Assembly (NCBI GenBank): GCA_030038355.1 | Contig: JASHPB010000309.1 | Location: 1-59,924, forward strand | Direction of reading: 5' to 3' | Origin: Candidatus Binataceae bacterium | GTDB taxonomy: Bacteria > Desulfobacterota > Binatia > Binatales > Binataceae | Length of the DNA stretch: 59,924 nt | Part shown: piece by piece, positions 42,547 to 51,217 of the stretch | Numbering within the stretch: position 1 is the first letter of the stretch | Layout of the letters: every line of letters begins with the position of its first letter | Position numbers and translations under genes: made by a program | Notes under the pieces: model-generated | What the model saw: the letters and a program-made list of their open reading frames with translations, nothing else | What the model was told of the DNA's origin: nothing | Databases searched by the model: none

Positions 42547-43227
42547 ATGGCCGAGATGGGAGTGTTCGAAGTGATGTACACGGCGCGCGCGCTGCGCCGT
42601 TTCAAGCCCGATCCTGTTCCCGATGACGTAATCACCAAGGTGCTCGACGCCGCCATCCGCGCCCCCACGGGCAGCAACGAGCAGGGCTGGCAGTTCATCG
42701 TGGTCAAGGACGCTGCGCAGCGAAAGAAGATCGGCGAGGTCTATCGCAAGGGCGGCCAGATCCTGATGGCGCTGTACGCGAATCGGACCAAGCCCGAGCA
42801 CATGCCGCAAAAGCAGTTCGACAAGCTGATGGCATCGGCGACCTACCTCATCGATCACATGGGCGACGCGCCCGTCCTGCTGGTCGCGTGTCTCCAGCAG
42901 GCCGCGCCTTCCGGGTCGCCGCCGCAGCTTCCACCCGAGGCCGCAGCCGCGCTGAAGAATCTCGGCCGCATGTCCGGCTCGAGCATCTACCCCGCGGTGC
43001 AGAACGTGATTCTCGCATGCCGCGCGTTTGGCCTCGGCACCTGCCTCACCACGATTCACATGTTCTACGAAGAGGAAGTCAAGCAGGCGCTCGGTCTTCC
43101 GCCCGACGTGCAGACCTATGCGCTGCTGCCGATCGGATATCCGAGCGACAAGTTCGGGCCGATCCGACGACGCCCGCTGTCAGAAGTAGTACACCTCGAC
43201 CGCTGGAATAATCTCTGGAAGAGCTGA
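42547..43227 (+). CDS. Nitroreductase family flavoprotein
   Basis: A 226-aa FMN-dependent oxidoreductase. The N-terminal FMN-phosphate motif is YTARALRRFKPDPVPDD with RAPTGSNEQGWQFIVV, and the C-terminal FMN-binding region LPIGYPSDKFGPIRRRPLSE. Usually a homodimer reducing nitro compounds, quinones or enoates with NAD(P)H. A GGAGAG motif precedes the ATG. Sits after the VOC terminator and before a toxin-antitoxin locus, apparently monocistronic. Confidence 0.9.
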   Translation: MAEMGVFEVMYTARALRRFKPDPVPDDVITKVLDAAIRAPTGSNEQGWQFIVVKDAAQRKKIGEVYRKGGQILMALYANRTKPEHMPQKQFDKLMASATYLIDHMGDAPVLLVACLQQAAPSGSPPQLPPEAAAALKNLGRMSGSSIYPAVQNVILACRAFGLGTCLTTIHMFYEEEVKQALGLPPDVQTYALLPIGYPSDKFGPIRRRPLSEVVHLDRWNNLWKS

Positions 43228-43313
43228 TTCGTGGTCGCCCGCGGCGCCGCTGAGCGTCGCGGGCTCCTCTCCCCTGCACTTCAATTCGGCGGAGCTCCGG
43301 CACTCCGCATCCG

Positions 43314-43589
43314 GTGCCGCGTTTGATCTGGCCTCCGGCGTTCACGGCAGCTAGGCGAGTAATCTGGCCAACTCACGCCGCGGTGGCGGGCGAGGAAGTG
43401 ATTATCGCCAACCGCGGTGAACCTGTCGCGAAGCTCGTCCCCGCCCGCGGGCAGCATAACAGACCCGGTTTGGGTAGCGCGCGGGCCATTCTTGATTGGC
43501 TCGCGGCAAATCCGCTCCCTCCTTACCGGCGCCGCACAGCTAAAGAGATCGAGGCGGCCATCGCCGAAGAGCGGGCTGGGTGGGATTGA
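43314..43589 (+). CDS. Phd/YefM-type antitoxin, N-terminus probably damaged
   Basis: The 91-aa frame has a clear antitoxin core, AVAGEEVIIANRGEPVAKLV, and a C-terminal toxin-binding tail. The N-terminal DNA-binding part in this frame (ARRVIWPTHA) does not fit the family. In the next frame VHGS-stop-ASNLANSRR at about 43340-43382 resembles the usual HEAKxxLxxLLRR helix. A frameshift and a TAG would explain this, so repression may be lost while the toxin-neutralising end remains. Start assigned to a GTG at 43314 without a good ribosome-binding site. Confidence 0.55.
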   Translation: MPRLIWPPAFTAARRVIWPTHAAVAGEEVIIANRGEPVAKLVPARGQHNRPGLGSARAILDWLAANPLPPYRRRTAKEIEAAIAEERAGWD

Positions 43590-43984
43590 TCTATCTTGAT
43601 TCGTGCCTGGTCATTTATCTCGCCGAGAATCATCGATCGTGGGCCGAGAGAATCGGGCGCGCGATGACTCGTGCTGGAGGCGCTCAGTTTGCCATCTCTC
43701 CGTTGGTCAAACTCGAATGCCTGGTTGATCCGATCAAGCGCGCCGCTCAGCTGTTGGAGCGCGTCTTCGGTGAGCTGTTCGATTTGCTGGTTCCTCTTGC
43801 GATGCCAGAGCAGGTTTACCTTCAGGCGGCTGATCTTCGGGCGCGAGGCCGACTCAGGACCCCCGATGCGCTGCATCTGGCTTGTGCGCAGCATCATCGA
43901 TGCGAGGCGCTTTGGACCAATGACGATAGGTTGACCCGCGTCTCCCGTGGGCTCGCGCGAAACATCCTGAGTAAATCAGCATGA
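43580..43984 (+). CDS. PIN-domain toxin (VapC-like ribonuclease)
   Basis: A 134-aa PIN protein with all expected acidic positions: Asp in IYLDSCLVIYLAE, Glu in ISPLVKLECLVDP, Asp in RTPDALHLACAQH, and Asp in ALWTNDDRLTRVS. It would cleave RNA in a Mg-dependent way unless bound by its antitoxin. GTG start overlaps the antitoxin stop by 10 nt, the normal VapBC arrangement. The toxin appears intact although its antitoxin looks damaged at the N-terminus. Confidence 0.85.
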   Translation: MGLIYLDSCLVIYLAENHRSWAERIGRAMTRAGGAQFAISPLVKLECLVDPIKRAAQLLERVFGELFDLLVPLAMPEQVYLQAADLRARGRLRTPDALHLACAQHHRCEALWTNDDRLTRVSRGLARNILSKSA

Positions 43985-44013
43985 AACCAGATGGCGCAAT
44001 AGCGGCGGCGGAT

Positions 44014-44478
44014 TCATTTCGCTTCGGCGTGGAGGTCCTGCGCGACGCGGCCGGCGATGTGCTTGACCTGGTCGCATTGCGAGAGGAGCAGCGCAAGCGT
44101 TGCCGGGTCCGGGCTTGATCGAAGCCGGTATTCATCCGCGCCGTGCACGAAGTTCTCGTACGCCGTCAGCATCTTGTTGAAGTCTTGGTGTGAGTTGAGT
44201 GATGCCTCGCGCGGCGTCGAGGCGGAAAACGCGCTCGCCTTGTTGTACACGTAGTAGAACTCGCCCATCTCCTCCGCGCTGACGACATGATCGCCGACCC
44301 TGAAATCACGGCGGCAGTAGTCGGCGAGCTTGTCGCACATGTCGCTGACGAGCTCGAGGTTCGCCGTCATCTCGTGATCGTAGTTCGACGAATAGCATGC
44401 GGCCGCGAGCAGGAGGGCGACGAGCAAGCAAAAAAATGCGGGCCGACCTATGCCAGCCCGCGCGTGATCTCGTGACAA
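44014..44478 (-). CDS. Putative small lipoprotein, unknown function
   Basis: About 154 aa from a TTG at 44478, with a signal peptide (FFCLLVALLLAAAC) ending in a lipobox-like cysteine. The mature part is helical and acidic (ANLELVSDMCDKLADYCRRD; NKMLTAYENFVHGADEYRLR). A longer frame up to 44688 lies over the dienelactone hydrolase gene and is not credible. It follows that gene by 16 nt on the same strand and may be co-transcribed. I do not recognise the family. Confidence 0.55.
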   Translation of the reverse strand: MSRDHARAGIGRPAFFCLLVALLLAAACYSSNYDHEMTANLELVSDMCDKLADYCRRDFRVGDHVVSAEEMGEFYYVYNKASAFSASTPREASLNSHQDFNKMLTAYENFVHGADEYRLRSSPDPATLALLLSQCDQVKHIAGRVAQDLHAEAK

Positions 44479-44494
44479 TCGATGCCGTCCGTCT

Positions 44495-45220
44495 TCAGCC
44501 GAGGTGTTGCTTGAAGAACGCGATCGTCTTGGCCCAGGCTTCCTTCGAATGCGTCGGATGAAACGACGGGCGCTCATCGCACATGAATCCGTGGTCGGCG
44601 TCGGGGTAAAGCACGACCTCGGCGGGCTTGCCCGCTTTGCGAAGGGCGTCGCGGAACGTGTCGACCTCCTCGATCGGAATGAACGCATCTTTGCCGCCGA
44701 AGAACGCCAGCACCGGCGCCCTTAGTTCCTCGACATAATCGATCGGCGCCTTCACTTCGGGTTGGCGCGATTTGACCATTCCGCCGCCGTAGTAGGGTGC
44801 CGTCGCCTTGACCTCGGAGTTGCGGCACGCGGTGAGGAAGCTGATCCGACCGCCCATGCAGAATCCCACCGTGCCGAAGGCGGGCTTCACTTCCTTCTGC
44901 GTCTTCAGGCACGCGATCGCGGCAGCCATATCTGCCACCACCTGATCGTCCTTCAGCGAGCCCATCAGGCGAAACGCGCCCTGGAGATCGTTGTAGCCGA
45001 CGACATTGTTGGGCTGGCGAAAATAAATGTTGGGCGCCAACGCGACGAAGCCCTCGGCCGCGAAGCGATCGGTTATCTTGCGGATATGGTCGTTGAGCCC
45101 GAAGGCTTCCATCACGACGAGTAGTGCGGGGTATGGCCCTCCGGTCGCGGGCCGGGCAAGATGCGCGGGCATCTTCTCCGATCCGTTCGGAACGGAAATT
45201 TCCTGTGAAACGACTTCCAT
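44495..45220 (-). CDS. Dienelactone hydrolase family protein
   Basis: A 241-aa alpha/beta hydrolase with Cys121 as nucleophile in GFCMGGRISF, Asp in FGGKDAFIP, and His in DADHGFMCDERP. Classic dienelactone hydrolases open the lactone ring in chloroaromatic breakdown; many homologues have other carboxymethylenebutenolidase-like activities. GAGGAGGT lies about 8 nt before the ATG. Monocistronic or leading a two-gene unit with the small lipoprotein. No other ring-cleavage genes are adjacent. Confidence 0.92.
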   Translation of the reverse strand: MEVVSQEISVPNGSEKMPAHLARPATGGPYPALLVVMEAFGLNDHIRKITDRFAAEGFVALAPNIYFRQPNNVVGYNDLQGAFRLMGSLKDDQVVADMAAAIACLKTQKEVKPAFGTVGFCMGGRISFLTACRNSEVKATAPYYGGGMVKSRQPEVKAPIDYVEELRAPVLAFFGGKDAFIPIEEVDTFRDALRKAGKPAEVVLYPDADHGFMCDERPSFHPTHSKEAWAKTIAFFKQHLG

Positions 45221-45438
45221 GCTGGGGACCTCCTCGGCTCCTTGGAGCCGGTTGAATCAACGGCACGCCGGCGCGCGATCTCACGCTGCAATCCGCGACG
45301 CCTGACGAGGGGACCAACGATCCTTCTCGCACACATCGAAGTTGCGCTCAAGGCGCAATCCCGGCTGGGCTGTCTCGCGTGCACCCGCGATGAGCCGTAC
45401 ACTATCCCGCATCCGCCACGCCGGCGGTTCGAGCTCGG

Positions 45439-46152
45439 ATGTTTCCCCTTCGCGACAACGCGGCACCCAGCCGGCTCACGCCCGTGAACATGATGTTGAT
45501 CGCGGCCAACGTCGCGGTCTTCCTGTACGAAGTGTCGCTCGGCCCGGCGCTTGAGCCGTTTATCGAGAGCTATGCGCTAGTCCCCGCGTCGGTCAGCGCG
45601 GCCTTTCATGGTTCGGCCGCGACGCTCGATCCATCGCGATTCTGGCCGGTCGCGACGATCTTCACCGCGCTGTTCTTGCACGGCGGCTTCTGGCACATCG
45701 CAGGCAACATGCTCTACCTCTTCATCTTCGGCGCCGCGGTAGAGTGGCGGATGGGCTCGCTCCGCTACCTCGCTTTCTACTTTTTCTCTGGCATTGCGGC
45801 CGCGGCGGCGACAGTGCTGATCACCCCGGGTTCGGCCGTGCCGGTGATCGGTGCAAGTGGCGCAATCGCCGGCGTGCTTGGCGCCTACTTCATCTTTTTT
45901 CCCCGCGGCAAGATTCTCACCATCCTGCCGATCTTTATCTTCATCCAGTTCATCGAAGTTCCCGCCGTGCTTTACCTGCTGCTCTGGTTCGGCGTGCAAC
46001 TCTATTCGGGCCTTACCGAGGGCAGTCGGGGTGCGATGATGGGGGGAGTTGCATGGTGGGCGCACGTGGGAGGATTCCTGTTTGGCATCGCACTCGCGCC
46101 GCTTATCGCCGACGAGCGTCCACCGCCGCGGCGGCGAATCGCGTATCGTTGA
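45439..46152 (+). CDS. Rhomboid family intramembrane serine protease
   Basis: A 237-aa protein with six or seven TM segments. Active-site Ser in VIGASGAIAGVLGAYF (TM4), catalytic His in WWAHVGGFLFG (TM6), and HIAGNMLYLFIFG in TM2 with the conserved His-Asn. It cleaves TM segments of membrane proteins. The ATG at 45439 has a weak ribosome-binding site. The 218 nt upstream, to the dienelactone hydrolase, holds no recognisable gene and must contain both divergent promoters. Confidence 0.92.
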   Translation: MFPLRDNAAPSRLTPVNMMLIAANVAVFLYEVSLGPALEPFIESYALVPASVSAAFHGSAATLDPSRFWPVATIFTALFLHGGFWHIAGNMLYLFIFGAAVEWRMGSLRYLAFYFFSGIAAAAATVLITPGSAVPVIGASGAIAGVLGAYFIFFPRGKILTILPIFIFIQFIEVPAVLYLLLWFGVQLYSGLTEGSRGAMMGGVAWWAHVGGFLFGIALAPLIADERPPPRRRIAYR

Positions 46153-46258
46153 TAGTCTGTTGATACGATTCTGAATAGATCGCGCGGGCGATACTTGAGA
46201 TCGTTTCTCGCGGAGCGGTACTCTCTTGGTTCATGCTGATGGTGGATGTGAGGTGGTC

Positions 46259-47641
46259 GTGGCGGACTCAACGGACGACATCTTAAAGCGCGTCCCCCCG
46301 CAGAATCTCGAAGCGGAGCAGTCGGTGCTCGGCGCAATCCTGCTCGAGAATGAGGCGATCAACCAGGCGCTCGAGATCCTCACCGCCGACGATTTCTATC
46401 GCGAGGCGCATCGCCAGATTTTCATCGCGATGGTCGAGCTCTCGGACCGCAATCAGCCGGTCGACGCGATCACGCTCACCGACGCGCTGAAGTCGCGCGG
46501 CACACTGGAAAATATCGGTGGCGCTTCCTACGTCGCGGAGCTTGCCGCCGCCGTGCCGACGGCCGCCAACGTCGCGTACTACGCGCGGATCGTGCGCGAG
46601 AAGGCCGTGCTCCGGAGCCTCGCGACGGTAGCAACCGATATCGCGAGCACGGCCTATGAGGCGCCGCCCAACGTCGATGAATTCCTCGACGCCGCGGAGC
46701 ATCGCATCTTCGAAATTTCAGAGCGGCGCATCCGGCCCGCGTTCCATACCATGCCGGAGCTGACGCGAGAATCGCTGCGCATCCTCGAGCGGCTCTACGA
46801 GAAGCGCGAGCTCGTGACGGGCGTGCCGACGGGGTTCATCGATCTCGATCGCGTGACGGCGGGTTTGCAACCGTCAGATCTCATCATCATCGCTGCGCGT
46901 CCTTCGGTTGGAAAATCTGCACTGGCGCTGAATCTTGCCGCTTACGCGGCCATGGACGCTGATCCTCCGGTGGGTGTTGCGTTGTTCTCGCTGGAAATGG
47001 CGAAGGAGCAGCTTGTGCTGCGGCTGCTCTGCTCGGAGGCGCGGGTCAACGGCCAGAAGGCGCGGCAGGGATTTCTCCGCGAGCAAGATTTTCCGAAACT
47101 GGCGCAGGCGGCTGGGCGGCTTTCGGAAGCGAACATCTTTATCGACGACTCTTCTGACCTGTCGCCGATCGTGCTCAAAGCAAAGTGCCGTCGCTTGGCG
47201 CGTGATCGCGGCATCAATCTGGGACTGATCATCGTCGATTACATGCAGCTCATGCGCTCGTCGCGGCCGGGTGAATCGCGCGAAAAGGAAATCGCGGAAA
47301 TCTCGCGCTCGCTGAAGGCTCTCGCCAAGGAACTGCGCGTGCCGGTCGTCGCGCTTTCGCAGCTCAATCGCCAGGTCGAGACACGTCCCGACCGCCGCCC
47401 ATTGCTCGCCGACCTTCGCGAATCCGGCGCGATCGAGCAGGACGCCGACGTTATCGCCTTCATCTATCGCGACGAGATGTACAACCGCAAAGACAGCAAG
47501 GAGCCGGGCGTCGCCGAAATCATCATCGCCAAACAGCGAAACGGCCCGACCGACACGATCAAGCTTACCTATCTGTCCGAGTTCACGCGCTTCGAGAACT
47601 ACACGCCTGAGAGCGGAGTATTCGAAGACGCGGGAGGATGA
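46259..47641 (+). CDS. dnaB: Replicative DNA helicase DnaB
   Basis: A 460-aa hexameric 5'-3' helicase for the replication fork. N-terminal primase-interacting domain (VPPQNLEAEQSVLGAILLEN) and RecA-like motor with Walker A ARPSVGKSALALNLA near residue 210, Walker B LGLIIVDYMQLM, and the sensor/arginine region SQLNRQVETRPD. No intein is present at the usual insertion point in the P-loop. Start uncertain: GTG at 46259 is preceded by GAGGTG; a TTG at 46226 would add 11 residues. Convergent with the M23 peptidase gene. Confidence 0.95.
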   Translation: MADSTDDILKRVPPQNLEAEQSVLGAILLENEAINQALEILTADDFYREAHRQIFIAMVELSDRNQPVDAITLTDALKSRGTLENIGGASYVAELAAAVPTAANVAYYARIVREKAVLRSLATVATDIASTAYEAPPNVDEFLDAAEHRIFEISERRIRPAFHTMPELTRESLRILERLYEKRELVTGVPTGFIDLDRVTAGLQPSDLIIIAARPSVGKSALALNLAAYAAMDADPPVGVALFSLEMAKEQLVLRLLCSEARVNGQKARQGFLREQDFPKLAQAAGRLSEANIFIDDSSDLSPIVLKAKCRRLARDRGINLGLIIVDYMQLMRSSRPGESREKEIAEISRSLKALAKELRVPVVALSQLNRQVETRPDRRPLLADLRESGAIEQDADVIAFIYRDEMYNRKDSKEPGVAEIIIAKQRNGPTDTIKLTYLSEFTRFENYTPESGVFEDAGG

Positions 47642-47654
47642 GCGAGCGCGCGCG

Positions 47655-48842
47655 TCACGGCGCGGCGAAATTGTCGAGCTCGTTCTCCATCGGCTCCTGC
47701 TTGGTGATCTCGTGCGTCGCGCCGATGACGAGTTCCTCACTGCCGCCGCTGACTTTCTCGGTCTTGTAATCGAGGCGCGTGAACTTGTCGATCGCGAACG
47801 GCAATCCTTCCGACTTGATGAACGAGGGGAGCGTGCAGACCTGGAAATGGAGGTGCGGCTCGCTCGAGTTGCCGGTGTTGCCGAGATGCGCGATGACATC
47901 GCCCGCGCGCACGGTGTCGCCCACTTTGACCGCTATCGAGCCCGGCCTCAGGTGCGCGTACGCGGCGAAGCGGCCATTGCCGAAATCCTCGATTATGTGA
48001 TTGCCGGCGATCGTGTCCCAGGTCATCGGCACGGCCAGCTTGCCGCTATTCGGTAGGTTCTCTGACACGCCGTCTTTGACTTCCACGATCTTGCCGTCTG
48101 CAGCGGCGTGAATCGGCTGGTTGTAACAATGGTAGCTGCGATTGTCCGATTTGTCTCCGCTGTAGGTCTGGCCGTCGTCGCCGACCTGCACCCAGTCAAT
48201 CGCGTAGCGCTGGCCAATCATCGGCTTGCCATCGACCGGAATGATTGCGCGCCGATGCGGCGACGTGTTCGACGGGCCGTTAAATGCCATCCAGCGCTCG
48301 CCGCGCAGGGGAGCTTCGATAACCATCGGCGGCGAATCCTTGCTGATTGGAATCGACGCGAGATCGATCGTTCCGCTCCCACCGCGCGCTCCTTCGCCTT
48401 TCACGTAGATCGCGGTTGCAAAACTCTCTGGCATGCCGCGCTCAGGGACGAAGTGGGGAAAAAGGAACAAGATTCCAGCCTGACCAGGTTTCAGCACCGG
48501 CTCTTGCGGCTTCCAGTAATCGCTCGCGACCGCGGCGTACATCGCTGACAGTCGCTTGCCGGTGTTTTCATCATGAAAAAGTTCGCGCTCGCCGATCTTT
48601 GCCATCACGTCGACTTTGGTGATCGTAATCGGCGCCTGGCCGAAATTCGTAACATAAACCTCGAAGGCTGAATGCTTGCCACCACCGCCATCGAGAATCG
48701 CCGCCTCCTCTGGCGAGGGTTGCGCGACGAGGCGCATGTAGAGCGGATCGTTATAGGGAGTCTCGGGTGAGCTAGCGCTGGCTCCTAGAGCCATCGCACC
48801 TGCGATAGCCGCGAGCAGTCCTGCGATGATCTTTCGTGACAT
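47655..48842 (-). CDS. Secreted M23 family (LytM-like) peptidase
   Basis: A 395-aa exported protein: signal peptide MSRKIIAGLLAAIAGAMALG with cleavage near ASA-SP, an N-terminal beta-rich domain, and a C-terminal M23 domain (IHAAADGKIVEV; YAHLRPGSIAVKVGDTVRAG; GNTGNSSEPHLHFQV). The catalytic HLH is present. The usual first ligand pair HxxxD is not: the site reads HCYNQPIH, as in a divergent subfamily, so metal binding is less certain. It may act on peptidoglycan or another secreted substrate. GGAG lies 6 nt before the ATG. Confidence 0.85.
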   Translation of the reverse strand: MSRKIIAGLLAAIAGAMALGASASSPETPYNDPLYMRLVAQPSPEEAAILDGGGGKHSAFEVYVTNFGQAPITITKVDVMAKIGERELFHDENTGKRLSAMYAAVASDYWKPQEPVLKPGQAGILFLFPHFVPERGMPESFATAIYVKGEGARGGSGTIDLASIPISKDSPPMVIEAPLRGERWMAFNGPSNTSPHRRAIIPVDGKPMIGQRYAIDWVQVGDDGQTYSGDKSDNRSYHCYNQPIHAAADGKIVEVKDGVSENLPNSGKLAVPMTWDTIAGNHIIEDFGNGRFAAYAHLRPGSIAVKVGDTVRAGDVIAHLGNTGNSSEPHLHFQVCTLPSFIKSEGLPFAIDKFTRLDYKTEKVSGGSEELVIGATHEITKQEPMENELDNFAAP

Positions 48843-49071
48843 CCAAAACTCCGATCGCGCCGTCCGCAGTGAAAGTCTGCGCAAATCTTACTTCTCAATC
48901 CGGAGCCGAGACTCCGCGGCGAAGAACCACGGCAGAGCATCCCGCCAGACAAAAGATCGAGCTTTCTTCGACTCCGCTCACGGACTCGCTGCGCTCCGCA
49001 TACCCTTGAAGGGGCGCCAGATTGCACGCTGCCATCGCACGCCGTGGAGTCGAGGTCCCTCATGACGAAGG

Positions 49072-49773
49072 TCAGTCGCGAGGCTTGGGTTCGTCGCGCT
49101 CGGACGCTTCGTCGGCCGTCTCGACTGCTTCGTCGGTCGGGTCCGCGTCGGCCGCGACTTCGTTCCGCGTGTCAGCCTCGGCCAGCGTATCTTCGTCGGG
49201 CATCTTCTCGACGCTCTCGATCGGCTTGGTCTCGGCCTGCTCGACAGCGCGCTCGATTTCGCGGAACTCCGAAAGGTCGGGCAGGCTTTCGAGATCCTTG
49301 AGCCCGAACAATTCGAGAAACTCGGGCGTCGTGCCGTAAACGATCGGGCGGCCGGGCGCCTCCTTGCGGCCCTCGATTCTGATGAGGCGGCGCTCGAGCA
49401 ATGTCTCGAGCACACCACCTGAATCGACGCCGCGGAGCTGTTCGATCTCGGGGCGCGTAATCGGCTGGCGATAGGCGACGATCGCCGCGGTCTCGAGCAG
49501 CGGACGGCTAAGCCGCGGCGGCTTGGCTGCGAGCAGCTTCCGCACCCAGGGCGCGTGCTCCTTTGCCGTGCGCATCTGGTAGCCGCCCGCGACTTCCTCG
49601 ATCGTGATGCCGCGGTTTTCGCTCGCGTACGCGGTTGTCATGGCGGCGAGCGTCTTCTGGATCGTCGGCCGCGGCACCTCCTCGAAAATCGCTGCGAGCT
49701 TGGCGAGCGAGACCGGCTCGCCCGCCGCGAACAAGAGGCTCTCGAGAATCGATTTCAGTCGTTCTTCTTCCAC
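49072..49773 (-). CDS. scpB: SMC-ScpAB condensin subunit ScpB
   Basis: A 233-aa protein with two winged-helix domains (residues about 1-165; block AAIVAYRQPITRPEIEQLRG is diagnostic, then GRPIVYGTT) and a long acidic, Thr/Glu/Asp-rich tail (about 180-233). It works with SMC and ScpA in chromosome compaction and segregation. Overlaps the end of scpA by 19 nt. The 229 nt downstream, to the M23 start, hold only low-complexity CGACTCCGCTCA-type repeats and no gene. Confidence 0.95.
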   Translation of the reverse strand: MEEERLKSILESLLFAAGEPVSLAKLAAIFEEVPRPTIQKTLAAMTTAYASENRGITIEEVAGGYQMRTAKEHAPWVRKLLAAKPPRLSRPLLETAAIVAYRQPITRPEIEQLRGVDSGGVLETLLERRLIRIEGRKEAPGRPIVYGTTPEFLELFGLKDLESLPDLSEFREIERAVEQAETKPIESVEKMPDEDTLAEADTRNEVAADADPTDEAVETADEASERDEPKPRD

Positions 49774-50570
49774 TCAGACTCCATCGCAGGACTCTCGTCA
49801 GCCGCTCCCGGAGCGGCCGCGCGCCTCTCGCCGCGCTCCAGCCAGATAGGACCGAAGCGGACTTCCTGGAAGGCGCGGACCTCGCGCCGCCGAATCAGTT
49901 CGAGGAGCGCCATGAACGTCGCGATTACTATCGAACGATCGTGCACGTCCTCGAAGAGCCCAGCGAATTCGATTCGAGCGCCGCCTTCGAGCGCGCCCAG
50001 GATTCTCGGGATGCAGTGCGCAACCGGAATATCGCGCAGCACGATACCGCGCGGCGTCTTGTCGGCGAGCCGTTTCAGCACCGCGCCCATTGCCTCGACC
50101 AGGTCAAAGATCGAGACGCTGTAGCGCGGCGCGCCTTCTTCGGCATCGGGCATGGGCTCCCCGGGGGTGGGAAAAACGTCGCGCCCGAGCAGCGCGCGCT
50201 CGCCCAGCTGGTCGGCCACTTCGCGATAGCGCTGATATTCGAGCAGCCGCTCCACCAAGTCAGTCTTCAGCGTTTCGGCTTCTTCGGCATCGGCGGCGCC
50301 CTGATGCGGCAGCATGGCGAACGACTTGATCAGCAGCAGCGTCGCCGCCATCACGAGGTATTCGCCCGCGACGTCGAGATTCAGCGAATCGAGCAGTTCG
50401 AGATAGGCCAGGTACTGCTCCGTGATAACGCTCGCGGTGACATCACGCGGATCGAGCTCGGCGCGTTTCAGCAGATGCAGCAGTAGGTCAAGCGGGCCCT
50501 CGTAGATCGGCAGCGTGAAGCGAATCGAACCGTCAGCGGCGATTTTGGGCGCTATAACCTGGTCGCTCAA
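49755..50570 (-). CDS. scpA: SMC-ScpAB condensin subunit ScpA (kleisin)
   Basis: A 271-aa kleisin with the N-terminal family block FTLPIYEGPLDLLLHLLKRA and the AGEYLVMAATLLLIKSFAML segment that binds the SMC neck; the C-terminal part binds the other SMC head. The ATG overlaps the stop of the M50 protease gene by 4 nt. The order M50 protease-scpA-scpB is found in many bacteria (established). Confidence 0.95.
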   Translation of the reverse strand: MSDQVIAPKIAADGSIRFTLPIYEGPLDLLLHLLKRAELDPRDVTASVITEQYLAYLELLDSLNLDVAGEYLVMAATLLLIKSFAMLPHQGAADAEEAETLKTDLVERLLEYQRYREVADQLGERALLGRDVFPTPGEPMPDAEEGAPRYSVSIFDLVEAMGAVLKRLADKTPRGIVLRDIPVAHCIPRILGALEGGARIEFAGLFEDVHDRSIVIATFMALLELIRRREVRAFQEVRFGPIWLERGERRAAAPGAADESPAMESEWKKND

Positions 50571-51214
50571 ATCAACACCCGCACGATCGAATTGATAATC
50601 GGGTTGACCACGCGCTCGACCGAATCTGTATACAGCAGCAAGAGCAGGATGAGGAAGCCGTAGGGTTCGAGGCGCGAGTAGGCGCGCGCGGCTGGCAGCG
50701 GCAGCATCCCGGTAAGCACGCGGCCGCCGTCGAGCGGGAGAAGAGGGAAGAGATTGAACACGCCGAGAATGACGTTGACGAACACGGAGGCGCGAAACAT
50801 GTAGGCGAGCGGCAGCGCAACAGTTTCGCCGAGCGGGCCGTTCAGATGCTGTATGGCGATCCGCATTCCTATCGCGCTCAGAATTGCCAGCGTGAAGTTG
50901 GTGAGCGGGCCGGCAGCGGCCACCAGCATCATGCCGAGCCGGCGCGGCTTGAGACGGCGGAAGTCAACGGGCACGGGCTTGGCGTAGCCGAACACCGGCA
51001 TGTGCAGGAATAGCAGGATCGCGGGCAGAATGACGGTCCCGAACGGGTCGACATGGTGCAGCGGGTTGAGCGTGAGGCGACCGGCGCGGAGCGCGGTATC
51101 GTCGCCGAGTTGTAGAGCAATCACGCCGTGCATGATCTCGTGCAGGATGATCGCGAAGATCGTAGGCACGGCCCAGATCGAGATCTCGATTAGAAACTGC
51201 GCGATGTTGTTCAC
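50567..51214 (-). CDS. Site-2 protease family (M50) intramembrane metallopeptidase
   Basis: A 215-aa membrane protein with about six TM segments. The zinc motif HEIMH lies in TM1 (IFAIILHEIMHGVIALQLGD), and the second metal-site motif is NLFPLLPLDGGRVL near residue 170. This is the short, PDZ-less S2P subgroup. GTG start at 51214 lies 3 nt after the xerD stop; 4-nt overlap with scpA. Its substrates are unknown. Confidence 0.92.
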   Translation of the reverse strand: MNNIAQFLIEISIWAVPTIFAIILHEIMHGVIALQLGDDTALRAGRLTLNPLHHVDPFGTVILPAILLFLHMPVFGYAKPVPVDFRRLKPRRLGMMLVAAAGPLTNFTLAILSAIGMRIAIQHLNGPLGETVALPLAYMFRASVFVNVILGVFNLFPLLPLDGGRVLTGMLPLPAARAYSRLEPYGFLILLLLLYTDSVERVVNPIINSIVRVLI

Positions 51215-51217
51215 GCG

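Noticed and set aside
42385-43059. 224-aa minus-strand frame
   Set aside because: Antisense to the nitroreductase gene and the terminator; no family resemblance.
43228-43310. Weak GC stem (GCCCGCG...CGCGGGC) after the nitroreductase
   Set aside because: No T tract follows it, so I did not call it a terminator.
48960-49010. CGACTCCGCTCA/CGGACTCGCTGCGCTCCG-like repeats
   Set aside because: Imperfect and short; not enough to define a repeat family from this window.
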